Notes: a model not told the origin generated them from the letters alone. A stretch of DNA of 64,000 bases from Alloalcanivorax balearicus MACL04 (GCF_025532145.1 NZ_ARXS01000011.1:1-64000), one strand, 5' to 3'. Positions 1 through 8,241 are shown, numbered from the stretch's first letter. A program made the numbers and translations.

Positions 1-545
1 CGATTCAGGTGTCGTCGATCCGCTCCATGCCCCGCGACGAATTGGTCTTCAACATCACCAGCGTCGCCAAGGCGGCGGTCAACTACGGCCTGCCGATCGT
101 TCACTCCACCGTCAACGTCGCGACCGGCCGCAACAAACCGCCGATCCAGGAACTGCACGACGTGCTCGGCCATCTGCCGACCTACGATCGCACCTCCATC
201 AACAGTTGGGAGGATGTCGAGTTCAAGGAAGCGGTCAAATCCATCGGGCGCAAGAAGCTGATCGTGACCGCGCTCTGGACCGAGGCGTGCTTGACCTTTC
301 CGGCACTGGACGCCCTCCAGGAAGGCTATGAGGTTTACGTGCCCGTCGATGCGGTGGGCGGTACTTCGCTGGCCGCTCACGAGGCCGCGCTGCGGCGAAT
401 GGAGCAGGCCGGTGTGAAGCTCATCAGTCGCGTGCAGATGTACTGCGAACTCCAGCGCGACTGGGCACGTGAATCCACTGTCCCGGGGTTCATGGGTGTT
501 TTCGACAACTTTGACGGTTTCAATGTCGAAAAGGCCGCCGAGTAA
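1..545 (+). CDS. Isochorismatase-fold cysteine hydrolase (YcaC-like), 5' end cut off
   Basis: The reading frame is open to the left edge, so the N-terminus, which normally carries the catalytic Asp, lies outside the window. What remains is about 180 residues of the cysteine-hydrolase (isochorismatase/nicotinamidase) superfamily. The nucleophile is the Cys in TEACLTFP, reached after a GRKKLIVTALWTE strand as in YcaC-type proteins. The later GGTSLAAHEAALRRMEQAG segment is the usual helix following the active site. YcaC-type proteins are cytosolic oligomers of unknown substrate. No partner gene is visible on this side; a REP-like palindrome follows the stop codon. The family call is firm, the substrate unknown. 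Confidence 0.85.
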   Translation, partial: IQVSSIRSMPRDELVFNITSVAKAAVNYGLPIVHSTVNVATGRNKPPIQELHDVLGHLPTYDRTSINSWEDVEFKEAVKSIGRKKLIVTALWTEACLTFPALDALQEGYEVYVPVDAVGGTSLAAHEAALRRMEQAGVKLISRVQMYCELQRDWARESTVPGFMGVFDNFDGFNVEKAAE

Positions 546-562
546 GCCGTCAGCGAGATATG

Positions 563-646
563 GGGTCGGGTCTTGACCTTTGCCTTCAAGGTTGCTCCTC
601 CTCGGATATAAGGAATCGGCATCAGGCAAAAGGCAGGACCTGACCC
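563..646. repeat. REP-like imperfect palindrome, copy 1
   Basis: Arms of 23 bases at 563-585 and 624-646 are imperfect reverse complements; the core reads GGTCGGGTCTTGACC on one side and GGACCTGACCC on the other. It lies just after the isochorismatase-like gene. Related cores occur at 8285-8308 and 15295-15340, which suggests a dispersed intergenic repeat family. A weak bidirectional terminator is an alternative. Confidence 0.5.
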
Positions 647-658
647 TGGCGCACGTTG

Positions 659-916
659 CTATTCGTAGCGCTTTCTTTGCGAAGCCAGTTCCGCTCGGGC
701 AGAAAGAACGAGGCGTAGCAGCCAACCTGCCGGGGATTCGACGAGCGTGGTGGAAGGGTGTGCTGTTTTGTGTGAGCTCAGTTTGATCAAAAGTGTCTGC
801 TGGTTTAACCAGGCTTCGACGCCTTCGAGCGCCTCGTCATCGTTTAGCATACTTTCCAGATCGGAGGGCGGGGAGGGCCGCTTATCCGTCCGACGGTTCT
901 TGTCATCGGCGTTCAT
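659..916 (-). CDS. Small hypothetical protein (85 aa)
   Basis: I recognise no family. The 85-residue product is hydrophilic and charged, with an acidic stretch (SMLNDDEALEGVEAWL) near residue 25 and a basic C-terminus; there is no signal peptide or membrane segment. The start is supported by an AGGA motif 8 bases before the ATG. It is the last of three same-strand frames (1682 to 659) that could form a small operon behind the TetR-type operator at 1746. Because it overlaps plus-strand frames of similar length, it may be spurious. Confidence 0.4.
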   Translation of the reverse strand: MNADDKNRRTDKRPSPPSDLESMLNDDEALEGVEAWLNQQTLLIKLSSHKTAHPSTTLVESPAGWLLRLVLSARAELASQRKRYE

Positions 917-960
917 TGCTTTTTCCTGAAGTGTCTATCCATGGTGATGCCCCGAGAAAA

Positions 961-1149
961 TCATGGACCGCGTGGCTCCCCCTGTTGGTCCAGATGAACA
1001 ATCATGAGATAGGAAGGGACTACGGCGACATCGCCCGGTAAATCGATAAGAGGCAGGCCGGTGACGTGAGCCAGCCCGCCACGGATCCCTTCATCGTGTT
1101 CGGCCCTCTGTATGAACGCCGCAGTCTCTCCCGTAGCCGCCTCGAGCAT
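961..1149 (-). CDS. Possible small hypothetical protein (62 aa)
   Basis: This short frame begins 29 bases after the upstream membrane-protein gene and has a GGGAG ribosome-binding motif 5 bases before its ATG. The product is soluble and has no recognisable motif. It could be a gene co-transcribed with 1179-1682 or a chance frame. The call rests on spacing and the ribosome site only. Confidence 0.3.
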   Translation of the reverse strand: MLEAATGETAAFIQRAEHDEGIRGGLAHVTGLPLIDLPGDVAVVPSYLMIVHLDQQGEPRGP

Positions 1150-1178
1150 GAGTCTCCCGGGTCGAACAAAGTGCCGTC

Positions 1179-1682
1179 CTAATCGAGTTGTGCGCGCTTA
1201 TGTTGCGAACGAATCCACCAGAACTGTAAGACAGAGCCCAGCACAAAGATGCCGAGCCATGCCGCGAGTGCGCTGCGTACGATGGGGGATTCAGGGCCGT
1301 CCGCAAGAGGGTGAGCAACGGGTAGCCGTGTGAGTGTCTCATTGATCCCGGGAACCAGCAGCAGGAAGAAACTGAATGTGAACGCGAATTGGGACAGGTA
1401 CGGCCGCGTGCGCCCTAAAACGGATAGGCGTGCAGTAAGTAACGCGCCGGCTATCGCAAGCAATGCCAGGATGCCCAGAGCATGACCGACATTGAAACCG
1501 CCGGTGCTGGACAGTCCGAATGAGGTGAATACTGACACCACCATCGCCGTCATATAAATCTTGCCGGACGGCATGGCGCTATCGATTTTCCGGTGGCGGG
1601 CGTAGCTATAGAATCCCGCGGCGCAGGTAAGCAGACTGATGATTGTATGACTGGTGCCCAAGGCAGAGATGGGATGAGGCAT
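1179..1682 (-). CDS. Four-helix inner-membrane protein of unknown function
   Basis: The 167-residue protein has about four hydrophobic segments (roughly residues 7-26, 43-60, 67-88, 97-115) and a fifth near 137-157, with short hydrophilic links, so it is an integral inner-membrane protein. The N-terminus (MPHPISALGTSHT) carries an early His, as in small DUF2306/DoxX-like proteins, but I cannot assign a family. AGGAG lies 8 bases before the ATG. Upstream is the palindrome CAACTAGTTG, also found before the TetR gene 1815-2402, so TetR control is likely. Confidence 0.7.
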   Translation of the reverse strand: MPHPISALGTSHTIISLLTCAAGFYSYARHRKIDSAMPSGKIYMTAMVVSVFTSFGLSSTGGFNVGHALGILALLAIAGALLTARLSVLGRTRPYLSQFAFTFSFFLLLVPGINETLTRLPVAHPLADGPESPIVRSALAAWLGIFVLGSVLQFWWIRSQHKRAQLD

Positions 1683-1745
1683 AAAAATGACTCCTGGTGA
1701 AAGGGTGGCTCGGCCGTTGTGGCGCCGAGGATGCTAGATGGCAAT

Positions 1746-1759
1746 CAACTAGTTGGTCG
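1746..1759. promoter_or_regulatory. Probable TetR operator upstream of the membrane-protein gene
   Basis: The perfect 10-bp palindrome CAACTAGTTG (1746-1755) is followed by GTCG. The 12-mer ACTAGTTGGTCG recurs exactly at 2495-2506 in front of the TetR gene. CTAGTTGGTC-type palindromes are typical of TetR-family targets. It lies about 65 bases upstream of the start codon at 1682. Confidence 0.6.
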
Positions 1760-1814
1760 ATATGGTGGTAAAAAATAGGGCCTCATGCGGCGCTCTTGAC
1801 TCTCATAAGGGTAA

Positions 1815-2402
1815 TCAGGCCGATACGGCAAGCCGGCTAATGGCCGTGTGCGTAATGACTTGAAATGATTCAACATCATTCAAAGCCCGGGCGGTCAGCA
1901 TTGCGCCGTGCACCATGGACATAAAGGTCTGTGCCTCGACCGACGCCTTCTCATTTAAATGGAACTGCCCCGTGGCCTCGCCACTTTCCAGGACCGTCGC
2001 GATCCAGGCGGTCAGGTCCCGGAAATAGCCGCGGACTTCATCCGCGATGTTCGGCGGAATCATCGGTAATTCGGCGGCCAACATGGCGCAAATACACATC
2101 GATGATGTGCCCTCGCGTATGCATTCCGCCCAATAGTCGGTGTAGGCCGTCAGCCGTGCCAGGGGATCATCGAAGTGTTGATCGAGAGCGGCCAGGCCAT
2201 CCCGGGTCTGCTCGCGGTGCCGCGCAACGACAGCCAGGACCAGATCCGCCTTGCTGGGAAAATGATGATGGATGCTGGGCTTGCCGATATGGACTCGTTT
2301 GGACACATCGGCATAGCTGAAACCGTGATAGCCACCGGCGGCAAGCAGTAGTTTGGTATGGTCCGCGATTTCGGTTGCCCGGGGGGAAAGCTCGGTGCTC
2401 AT
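1815..2402 (-). CDS. TetR/AcrR-family transcriptional regulator
   Basis: The 195-residue protein has the N-terminal TetR helix-turn-helix (residues about 5-52: ADHTKLLLAAGGYHGFSYAD, then HIGKPSIHHHFPSKADLV) and a divergent ligand-binding C-terminal half of the TetR_C type. I start it at the Met of MSTELSPRA; an ATG 24 codons upstream exists, but the extension looks non-coding and neither start has a strong ribosome site. The repeated ACTAGTTGGTCG element before this gene and before the adjacent membrane-protein gene indicates autoregulation plus local repression. Ligand unknown. Confidence 0.88.
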   Translation of the reverse strand: MSTELSPRATEIADHTKLLLAAGGYHGFSYADVSKRVHIGKPSIHHHFPSKADLVLAVVARHREQTRDGLAALDQHFDDPLARLTAYTDYWAECIREGTSSMCICAMLAAELPMIPPNIADEVRGYFRDLTAWIATVLESGEATGQFHLNEKASVEAQTFMSMVHGAMLTARALNDVESFQVITHTAISRLAVSA

Positions 2403-2494
2403 GGGATATTGGTCCGGTTCTATCAAAGTCCAGGTAAAGCAACGCCGTACGCGCCGCAATGCCAGCTGTTGCATTCATCAGAAAGTGTCAATCT

Positions 2495-2506
2495 ACTAGT
2501 TGGTCG
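2495..2506. promoter_or_regulatory. Probable autoregulatory TetR operator
   Basis: ACTAGTTGGTCG is identical to the 12-mer at 1748-1759, about 90 bases upstream of the chosen TetR start. Here the left half of the palindrome is degenerate (CTACTAGTTG rather than CAACTAGTTG). Confidence 0.55.
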
Positions 2507-2567
2507 GCTGCATGTCAAAGATATTCTGCTTGATTTTTCCTCTGCCTGATTCTGGGTGGTTAGTCGT

Positions 2568-3821
2568 TTAATCGAAAATGGAAGGTGACAGCAGCGTGGC
2601 TTTTGTAAGGTATTCGATGTCGCCGGCGGCCATTCCCGCCGCGGAAAACGCTTTTTTCCAATGGGACTCCACGGTTTGCCGCATGGCGCCGACGCACTCG
2701 CTGGCCTCGTCGTCAGCGAAGCCAAAGCGTTCGGCTTCGCTGAGTGCGTTGCTTAGCCGGGCCGCGCGGCCCTGGTCGCCGACGGCCATGGCCAGGTCCG
2801 CTGAGTAGCCCAGCCGGGGCTGGGGGCAGATGTCGTAGCCGGGTGTCAGGTTGAGGGCGGTGCCGTCCCAGAAGCAGGCATGATTGCGAGCGTGATCGTC
2901 GGTGTTGCCGATCAGGATATTGAAGACCATGCGTTGGAAGAGTTCACGGCCGTCGCGTTCGAAGTTCCGGGCGTATTTGCGCAGCAGGTCGGCCAGCTCC
3001 AGGTAGCTGGCGTGGCCGGTGCGCACCGCGTATTCGTCCAGATCCAGCAGTGTCATAGCGCTGAGCATATGGCGGCGGGTCACCGTGCCGTCGGTGGTGG
3101 TTTGCCGGTCGAAGCGGCGAACCAGCAGAATGTCCTTGCCGGCGACCTTAAGCACGTCAACGTCGGCCACGTTCAAACCGGCCCGGGCAGCCAGTTTCAT
3201 CGCACCGGCTTCCGCTGCAATCATGTTGACGGTGTCGCTGCTGGAACTGAACTTGGCCACCCAAAAGTCGCTATCCTGCTGGAACAGCACCTTGGGTCGG
3301 GCGCCGCCAATGCTGGTGCCGTGGTTGAGGGCGGCGTCCAGTTTCTCGTCCAGCTCTTCGCCGCGCTCCATCTTCTCCGCCGCCTTGAGAGCGTCTTCCA
3401 GCGGGCTTGCGTGTCTGGGGAGCGGTGAATAGATATGGGGGGATTCCGATGTATCCAGGGCGCCGATCCGGTCGGAGCCGGCGCCGAGCAGATAGTCGAT
3501 CTCGCCCGGCTCACTTTTCCGGCGACCGTCCGCCGGGTCGATGGTCTTCGCGATCTCTCTCTGAATGATACGCCGACCCCAGGCGTCCGGAGCCGCATCG
3601 CGCAGGGCACCACTCAGTTCGTTATCGAGCGTATAGGGATCACCGGTCAGTTCGCCCAGGGGGCGGCCGGGAATGGAAAGCGGGATGGCGTCCGGCCGGG
3701 CGAGATAGCTCTTGCCGTAACGGAACACGTATTCGACACCATCCCAGGCCACCACGCCGCACACCACCGGTTCGGCCAGGCCTGGGAGGAAGACCCAGAT
3801 ATACGCCTTGTCAGAAATCAT
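2568..3821 (-). CDS. hipA: HipA-family serine/threonine kinase toxin
   Basis: The 417-residue protein is a HipA-type kinase. The N-terminal HipA domain (residues about 7-110) is followed by the glycine-rich nucleotide loop SIGGARPK (170-177), the presumed ATP-binding Lys in WVAKF (190), the catalytic NTDDHARN motif (306-313) and the metal-binding PGYD (327-330). All key residues look intact. Classical HipA phosphorylates glutamyl-tRNA synthetase and causes dormancy; the target here is unknown. The ATG at 3821 has GAGGAG at ideal spacing and overlaps the end of the antitoxin gene by 11 bases, indicating translational coupling. A longer frame begins at 3893 but lacks this support. Confidence 0.93.
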   Translation of the reverse strand: MISDKAYIWVFLPGLAEPVVCGVVAWDGVEYVFRYGKSYLARPDAIPLSIPGRPLGELTGDPYTLDNELSGALRDAAPDAWGRRIIQREIAKTIDPADGRRKSEPGEIDYLLGAGSDRIGALDTSESPHIYSPLPRHASPLEDALKAAEKMERGEELDEKLDAALNHGTSIGGARPKVLFQQDSDFWVAKFSSSSDTVNMIAAEAGAMKLAARAGLNVADVDVLKVAGKDILLVRRFDRQTTTDGTVTRRHMLSAMTLLDLDEYAVRTGHASYLELADLLRKYARNFERDGRELFQRMVFNILIGNTDDHARNHACFWDGTALNLTPGYDICPQPRLGYSADLAMAVGDQGRAARLSNALSEAERFGFADDEASECVGAMRQTVESHWKKAFSAAGMAAGDIEYLTKATLLSPSIFD

Positions 3822-4176
3822 TATCGATCTCCTCGGGGCGAATCCGTCGCTTGCTGGTGGCGCGGCGGAACCGGGGCAGGCTTTCGCCGACACGGAAGTG
3901 TCCCTTTGCCGCCGAACCGTCCGGTTCGGGCAGCGTTGCCAACAAGGGCAGATCGAGCAGCCAGAGTGCGGCCACCACCAGGCCGATGCCTACGTTGGGG
4001 TCACCTTTTTCCATGGCGCTGACGTGACGCCGGTCGACATCTCCCAGGCGCTGGCCGAGATCGGTCTGGGACCAGCCTCTTTCCTTGCGCGCCGCGGCAA
4101 TCAACGCGCCGGTTTCGCACAGGGCGTCGCGGATTTGGGCTTTCCGGTGGATGGGGGAGTTGACAGTTCTCGGCAT
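3811..4176 (-). CDS. hipB: HipB-like XRE antitoxin/repressor
   Basis: The 121-residue protein has a Cro/C1-type helix-turn-helix (about residues 22-72, with GWSQTDLGQRLGDVDRRHVS) and a basic C-terminal tail (RFRRATSKRRIR). It is promoter-proximal and overlaps hipA by 11 bases, the standard hipBA order. HipB proteins neutralise HipA and repress their own promoter. No Shine-Dalgarno sequence precedes the ATG, so the mRNA may be leaderless or the start misplaced. The AT-richer upstream DNA carries four GTAC motifs that could be operator half-sites. Confidence 0.9.
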   Translation of the reverse strand: MPRTVNSPIHRKAQIRDALCETGALIAAARKERGWSQTDLGQRLGDVDRRHVSAMEKGDPNVGIGLVVAALWLLDLPLLATLPEPDGSAAKGHFRVGESLPRFRRATSKRRIRPEEIDNDF

Positions 4177-4521
4177 TGGGCGCTAAGCCGTACAAAAAGA
4201 AGTTACATGTACGTTATGGCGTGCATTGCGATGAGTCAAGCATCAGCTTTATAAAATGTACCTATAAACGAACATTGAGAGATTGTATGTGCTTTTTAGA
4301 GTACAAAAGGTCCAGATGTTAGAGTGCTCTTTGTGGGCCTCGGGAAAAAGGAATGCCTTATTTTGCATCCAGGTATCCTTACGCTGATTCATTCCGTTCC
4401 GCTAATCTTTGTCCTGTTAAAAGAACCCGTGGGCTGAGTGAGCTTGCAGGCTCAATCGTCGGTATAGTCTCTAACAAACGAAAAAGTCGGCATGCCGCCG
4501 ACACCAGAGGAGAGAGCAACC
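4177..4521. other. AT-rich intergenic region with repeated GTAC motifs (hipBA promoter region)
   Basis: This 345-base gap is visibly richer in A and T than its surroundings. GTAC occurs at 4190, 4209, 4258 and 4301; two copies sit in similar contexts (CCGTACAAAAAG and GAGTACAAAAGG) and one in the partial palindrome ACATGTACGT. It must hold the hipBA promoter/operator and, at its right end, the promoter of the VOC gene. I see no convincing gene in it. Confidence 0.5.
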
Positions 4522-4914
4522 ATGTTCAACCACATCATGATCGGTTCCAACGACATCGAGCGTTCCAAGAGCTTCTACGACGCGGTGCTTGGCGTGCTTG
4601 GGGTACGCGAGCCGTTTCGCAACGTGGCGCCTTCCGGCCACGTCCGGCTGTTCTACATCCACGACGGCAACACTTTTGCCGTGAGTGAGCCGATCAACGA
4701 TGAAGGAGCGACTTGTGCGAACGGTGGCACCATTGGCTTCAAGTGCGACTCGCCTGAGCAAGTAAAGGAATTCTATGACGTGGCGGTGGCTCAGGGCGGC
4801 AAGCCGATCGAGGATCCGCCGGGCCTGCGTGAGGGCAGTATGGGTGCCATGCACCTGGCCTATGTACGCGATCCTGACGGCAACAAGCTCTGCGCGATTC
4901 ATCGGGTGAAATAG
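4522..4914 (+). CDS. VOC-family (glyoxalase-fold) protein
   Basis: The 130-residue single-domain protein has the beta-alpha-beta-beta-beta pattern of the vicinal oxygen chelate fold: MFNHIMIGSNDIERSKSFYDAVLG at the N-terminus (first metal ligand His3/His4 region) and a C-terminal MHLAYVRDPDGNKLCAI, the usual ending of glyoxalase/bleomycin-resistance proteins. The start is set by GGAGAGAG before the ATG. VOC proteins cover lyases, dioxygenases and drug-sequestering proteins; the substrate cannot be told. It appears monocistronic and is followed by a hairpin. Confidence 0.88.
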   Translation: MFNHIMIGSNDIERSKSFYDAVLGVLGVREPFRNVAPSGHVRLFYIHDGNTFAVSEPINDEGATCANGGTIGFKCDSPEQVKEFYDVAVAQGGKPIEDPPGLREGSMGAMHLAYVRDPDGNKLCAIHRVK

Positions 4915-4940
4915 CGGGCCCGACTGGAATTCCACGGTCG

Positions 4941-4969
4941 AGGAACCGGTCTTACTGGTACGGGTTCCT
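4941..4969 (+). terminator. Hairpin after the VOC gene, possible terminator
   Basis: AGGAACC (4941-4947) pairs with GGTTCCT (4963-4969), extended inward by GT/AC. It lies 27 bases after the stop codon, but there is no run of T after the stem, so Rho-independent termination would be weak. Confidence 0.35.
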
Positions 4970-5100
4970 TGGCCGGCTGTTTGGGGGAATGGTCTGAGTC
5001 ACAGGTGTTATAAAAAGGCATGGATTAAGTCGTTCGAGGGGGACTTCAGATAGGGCGCTGGCTGTTATCAGTCTGCCTGAATTAAAAAGGGGGGAAGACC

Positions 5101-5631
5101 ATGGGGGAGTTCATCAAGGTTTTGGCGGAAGGCTTTCTGAAAGAGGATGTACCGCTCGTTATCATTATGGTCGTGGTTCTTGCTGTGCTGAATGCGTATA
5201 AGTTGTATCCCCTCCTTGTCGAGCGCAAAAGACATCGTTTGAAAGGCGTGGAAGTCGCATTGCAGTCGGAATACGTGCAGGGCATGGAAAGGGAGTGCCT
5301 GAAGGAACAGGCCGCCACGGAGCATTTTTATACCGCCACCGGGATCATGATGGAAAAGGCGCCGCGGGAAGCGTTGCTGAAAATCTATGAGGGTAGTGGC
5401 GGGCGTCTGCCGTTTGTGCACTTCAAGCGTGCTGTATTTCATGTCAGATACGAGAAGGGCGTGTTTGAGATAAAGCTTGGCCTGGTGGATTGGCTGATGA
5501 TGTGGGCCGGGCTTTTTTCATGCCGCTCGGCCTATTCGGCGAATCGCATCCGGAAAGAGATGGACCGTCAGACTAAAGCTGAGTCCATGCCCGATAAGCC
5601 TGCTGGAGAGGCGGCATCCGCGAACGTCTAG
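5101..5631 (+). CDS. Membrane-anchored hypothetical protein
   Basis: I recognise no family. The 176-residue product has one clear membrane segment (residues about 18-34, VPLVIIMVVVLAVLNAY), a charged coiled region (45-90) and a weaker hydrophobic stretch near 124-140 (LGLVDWLMMWAGLF), then a hydrophilic tail. A GGGGGGAAG ribosome site precedes the ATG. Its stop codon overlaps the stop of the convergent AraC gene in one CTAG tetramer (5628-5631), so the two transcripts have complementary 3' ends. Confidence 0.7.
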   Translation: MGEFIKVLAEGFLKEDVPLVIIMVVVLAVLNAYKLYPLLVERKRHRLKGVEVALQSEYVQGMERECLKEQAATEHFYTATGIMMEKAPREALLKIYEGSGGRLPFVHFKRAVFHVRYEKGVFEIKLGLVDWLMMWAGLFSCRSAYSANRIRKEMDRQTKAESMPDKPAGEAASANV

Positions 5632-6557
5632 TGCGAAGAAATATACTCCGACCCCACAGGCGCGGGCGGCAGTGAGAAGCTGTCGCGCATACGCCGGGCT
5701 TCCTGTGCCGGCGGCAGGCCGAACAGGCGCTTGAACTCCCGGTTGAACTGCGAAGGGCTTTCGTAGCCCACGGCGTGGCTGGCGGCGGTGGCGGTCATGC
5801 CCTGACGTACTATCAGTAGCCGCGCCTGGTGCAGCCGGGTGGACTTCACGTATTGCATGGGCGCCATACCGGTGATGGCTTTGAAATGGCTGTGGAAGGT
5901 CGGCACACTCATGCCCGCTTCGCGGGCCAGTTGGGTGAGGCTGAGTGGTTGCGCGCAGGTGGAGTGGATGCGGCGCAGGGCCTGGCTGATTTTGCCGAAC
6001 TGACCTTGCATCGTTAGCGCTGAGCGCATGGCGTTTCCCTGCGGGCCGGTGAGCACCCGGAAGTACAATTCCCGGACCAGAGCCGGGCCAAGAATCGCGG
6101 CCTCCAGAGGGTGGCTCAGTGCTTCCAGAAAACGCCGCAACGACGAGATCAGCGCGGGATTCATGGGGCTGGACATCATACTTTGCGGTGTAGCGTCCGG
6201 GGTGGGCGCGCCCTGACGTTGGATCTGGAGCATCACCTCCGCCGCTGCCTGAAAATTCAGATGCATGTAGACCGCCAGCAAGGGCCGCTCCGGCGAGCCG
6301 TCGCTTTCCATGGTGAACGGCACCGGCACGGCGACCGCCAGATAGTGCTGCTCGTCATAGCGATAGACCCGGTCCTGAAAATACCCCCGCTTGCTGCCCT
6401 GGCAGACGATCACGATCCCCGGATCGTAGAGGACCGGGGTACGGGCCAGCGGCCGGTCGGAGCGCAGAATGCGCACGTCCGGCAGCGCCGTCAGATTGTA
6501 GCCTTCTTGCGGGGCGAGTGATCTGACCAGGTCGATCAGGACTTGTTGATGATTCAT
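5628..6557 (-). CDS. AraC-family regulator with AraC_N sensor domain
   Basis: The 309-residue protein has an AraC_N-type ligand-binding domain (about 15-190, including VLYDPGIVIVCQGSKRGYF) and a C-terminal double helix-turn-helix (about 195-290: LSLTQLAREAGMSVPTFHSH and AASHAVGYESPSQFNREFKR). It is one of three AraC_N regulators in the window (also 27148 and 33072). I use the ATG at 6557; a frame extends four codons to a TTG. It diverges from the SDR gene at 6651, the usual arrangement for a regulator and its target. Confidence 0.9.
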   Translation of the reverse strand: MNHQQVLIDLVRSLAPQEGYNLTALPDVRILRSDRPLARTPVLYDPGIVIVCQGSKRGYFQDRVYRYDEQHYLAVAVPVPFTMESDGSPERPLLAVYMHLNFQAAAEVMLQIQRQGAPTPDATPQSMMSSPMNPALISSLRRFLEALSHPLEAAILGPALVRELYFRVLTGPQGNAMRSALTMQGQFGKISQALRRIHSTCAQPLSLTQLAREAGMSVPTFHSHFKAITGMAPMQYVKSTRLHQARLLIVRQGMTATAASHAVGYESPSQFNREFKRLFGLPPAQEARRMRDSFSLPPAPVGSEYISSH

Positions 6558-6650
6558 AAGAATAGGCAATAGAAGTAAAAAAAAGGACCGTTTCCGCAGC
6601 GAGTGAAAATAATAACATGCACTTTCTCATCGTTGCCGGAGGTTATCCAT

Positions 6651-7484
6651 ATGTCATCGTCAAAAACTCTGTTGATCACGGGCGTGAGCAGCGGCTTTGG
6701 CCGGGCGCTGGCGCAAGAGGCGCTGGCCGCGGGTCACCGGGTGGTTGGTACGGTGCGTCACACCGAGGCAAAGGAAGCCTTCGAAACACTTAGTCCTAAC
6801 CATGCTTTCGCTCGGCTTCTCGACGTAACGGATGCCAATGCGATGGAGGGCCTGATCGCGGAGGTGGAACAGAATGTCGGGCCGGTGGATGTGCTGGTCA
6901 ACAATGCCGGTTACGGCCAGGAAGGCATCCTGGAGGAATCGCCGCTGGACGCGATGCGCTTGCAGTTCGATGTCAATGTATTCGGCGCGGTGGCGATGAT
7001 CAAAGCAGTGTTGCCGTACATGCGCCGGCGCCGCCGTGGGCACATTCTCAACATCACCTCCATGGGGGGCTTCATCACCATGCCGGGCATCGCCTACTAC
7101 TGCGGCAGCAAGTTCGCCCTGGAGGGGATTTCCGAAGTGCTCGGCAAGGAAGTGGCGCCCTTTGGCATCGCCGTGACGGCGGTGGCGCCGGGCTCCTTCC
7201 GCACCGACTGGGCTGGCCGATCCATGGTTCGCACACCCCGGGCCATCGCGGATTACGATGCCTTGTTCGACCCGATCCGCAAAGCGCGTGAAGAAAAGAG
7301 CGGTAATCAATTGGGCGATCCGGCGAAAGCGGCGCGCGCCATACTGACGGTGATCGACAGCGACGCACCGCCGGCGCACTTGCTATTGGGTAGCGACGCG
7401 CTCGCGCTGGTACGCGACAAGCTGGAGACACTCGCTGCCGAAATCGACAGTTGGGAGGCGTTAACGTGTTCCACGGACGGTTGA
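6651..7484 (+). CDS. Short-chain dehydrogenase/reductase
   Basis: The 277-residue classical SDR has the cofactor motif TGVSSGFG (residues about 10-17), the structural NNAG motif (about 84-87) and the catalytic Ser and YYCGSK (Tyr-x3-Lys) pair near 135-155. The residues after the first strand (GTVRHTEA) favour NADP(H). GGAGG precedes the ATG at 6651. A frame extends 16 codons upstream without support. It diverges from the AraC gene at 5628-6557, probably its regulator. Proteins of this type are annotated as oxidoreductases of unknown substrate. Confidence 0.9.
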   Translation: MSSSKTLLITGVSSGFGRALAQEALAAGHRVVGTVRHTEAKEAFETLSPNHAFARLLDVTDANAMEGLIAEVEQNVGPVDVLVNNAGYGQEGILEESPLDAMRLQFDVNVFGAVAMIKAVLPYMRRRRRGHILNITSMGGFITMPGIAYYCGSKFALEGISEVLGKEVAPFGIAVTAVAPGSFRTDWAGRSMVRTPRAIADYDALFDPIRKAREEKSGNQLGDPAKAARAILTVIDSDAPPAHLLLGSDALALVRDKLETLAAEIDSWEALTCSTDG

Positions 7485-7530
7485 GATGCCGGCTTGGCAA
7501 TCCCGGGAATCCAACACCCTGGCCGTAAGA

Positions 7531-8181
7531 TCAGTGGCGCACGGCCCGCACCGCCTCCTTGATCGGCACTGAACCGGTGTTGAGTTCCAGAATTTGCCGG
7601 CCGATACCCGGCTCATGCAACAGCTCGGCGAGGGTGGCGGCCACGTCGTCGCGGGTAATCTCGCCATGGAACTCGGCTGGTCCCAGCGAGACGGTGCCGA
7701 CGCCGTCGCCATCCAGCAGCAGCGATGGGCGCAGGATCAGCCAGTTCAGGTCGCTACGGGTGACGGCGATGTCCGCTTGTTTTTTCACGGCGAAGTAGTG
7801 TTCAACGTCTTCGCCCAGGTCTCGTTCCCGCCAGGATTCCGGCAGCACTGACACCAGCGCGAAGCGCTCAACGCCGGCAAGGCGCGCCGCCCGCAGGGCC
7901 TTGTTGACGCCGTCGCCGTCGATGGCATCGGTGATCGCCTTGTAGCCGCCGTTGGAGCCGGCGCTGAAAACGATCACCTCGCTGCCGCTGACCAGCGTTG
8001 CGAGTTCGTCCGCGTTCAGGGTGGCGAGATCGCCCACTTGTGTATCGATGCCCTGTGTTGCCAACTGAGCCAGTTGAGCGGTTCGGCGAACCAGTCCGCG
8101 AACCGCATCGCCCCGGTCGCTCAGTTTCCTGGCAAGCAAACCACCCACTGCACCAGTGACGCCGATGATAAAGACGTTCAT
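7531..8181 (-). CDS. NAD(P)H-binding atypical SDR (YwnB/NmrA-like)
   Basis: The 216-residue protein has the N-terminal Rossmann motif VTGAVGG (residues about 7-13) followed by a basic NADP-type loop (LVRRTAQL) and the extended-SDR pattern ALVSVL and YFAVKKQAD in place of the classical catalytic centre. Such proteins act as small NAD(P)H-dependent reductases or redox sensors. The start at 8181 has GGAGTG upstream. Two perfect 15-bp palindromes stand 30-75 bases upstream and match those between the TetR and RidA genes at 23.5 kb, so regulation by that TetR is likely. It is a distant paralogue of the protein at 41558-42187. Confidence 0.85.
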   Translation of the reverse strand: MNVFIIGVTGAVGGLLARKLSDRGDAVRGLVRRTAQLAQLATQGIDTQVGDLATLNADELATLVSGSEVIVFSAGSNGGYKAITDAIDGDGVNKALRAARLAGVERFALVSVLPESWRERDLGEDVEHYFAVKKQADIAVTRSDLNWLILRPSLLLDGDGVGTVSLGPAEFHGEITRDDVAATLAELLHEPGIGRQILELNTGSVPIKEAVRAVRH

Positions 8182-8210
8182 TTCGAGCACTCCACGGTAT
8201 CGATCACTGA

Positions 8211-8225
8211 CATACGCTCCGTATG
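8211..8225. promoter_or_regulatory. CATACG-N3-CGTATG operator, copy 1
   Basis: The perfect palindrome CATACGCTCCGTATG lies 30 bases upstream of the NAD(P)H-binding protein gene. It has the same outer hexamers and 3-base spacer as the sites at 23548 and 23571. Confidence 0.8.
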
Positions 8226-8241
8226 CTGGGATACGATATAG

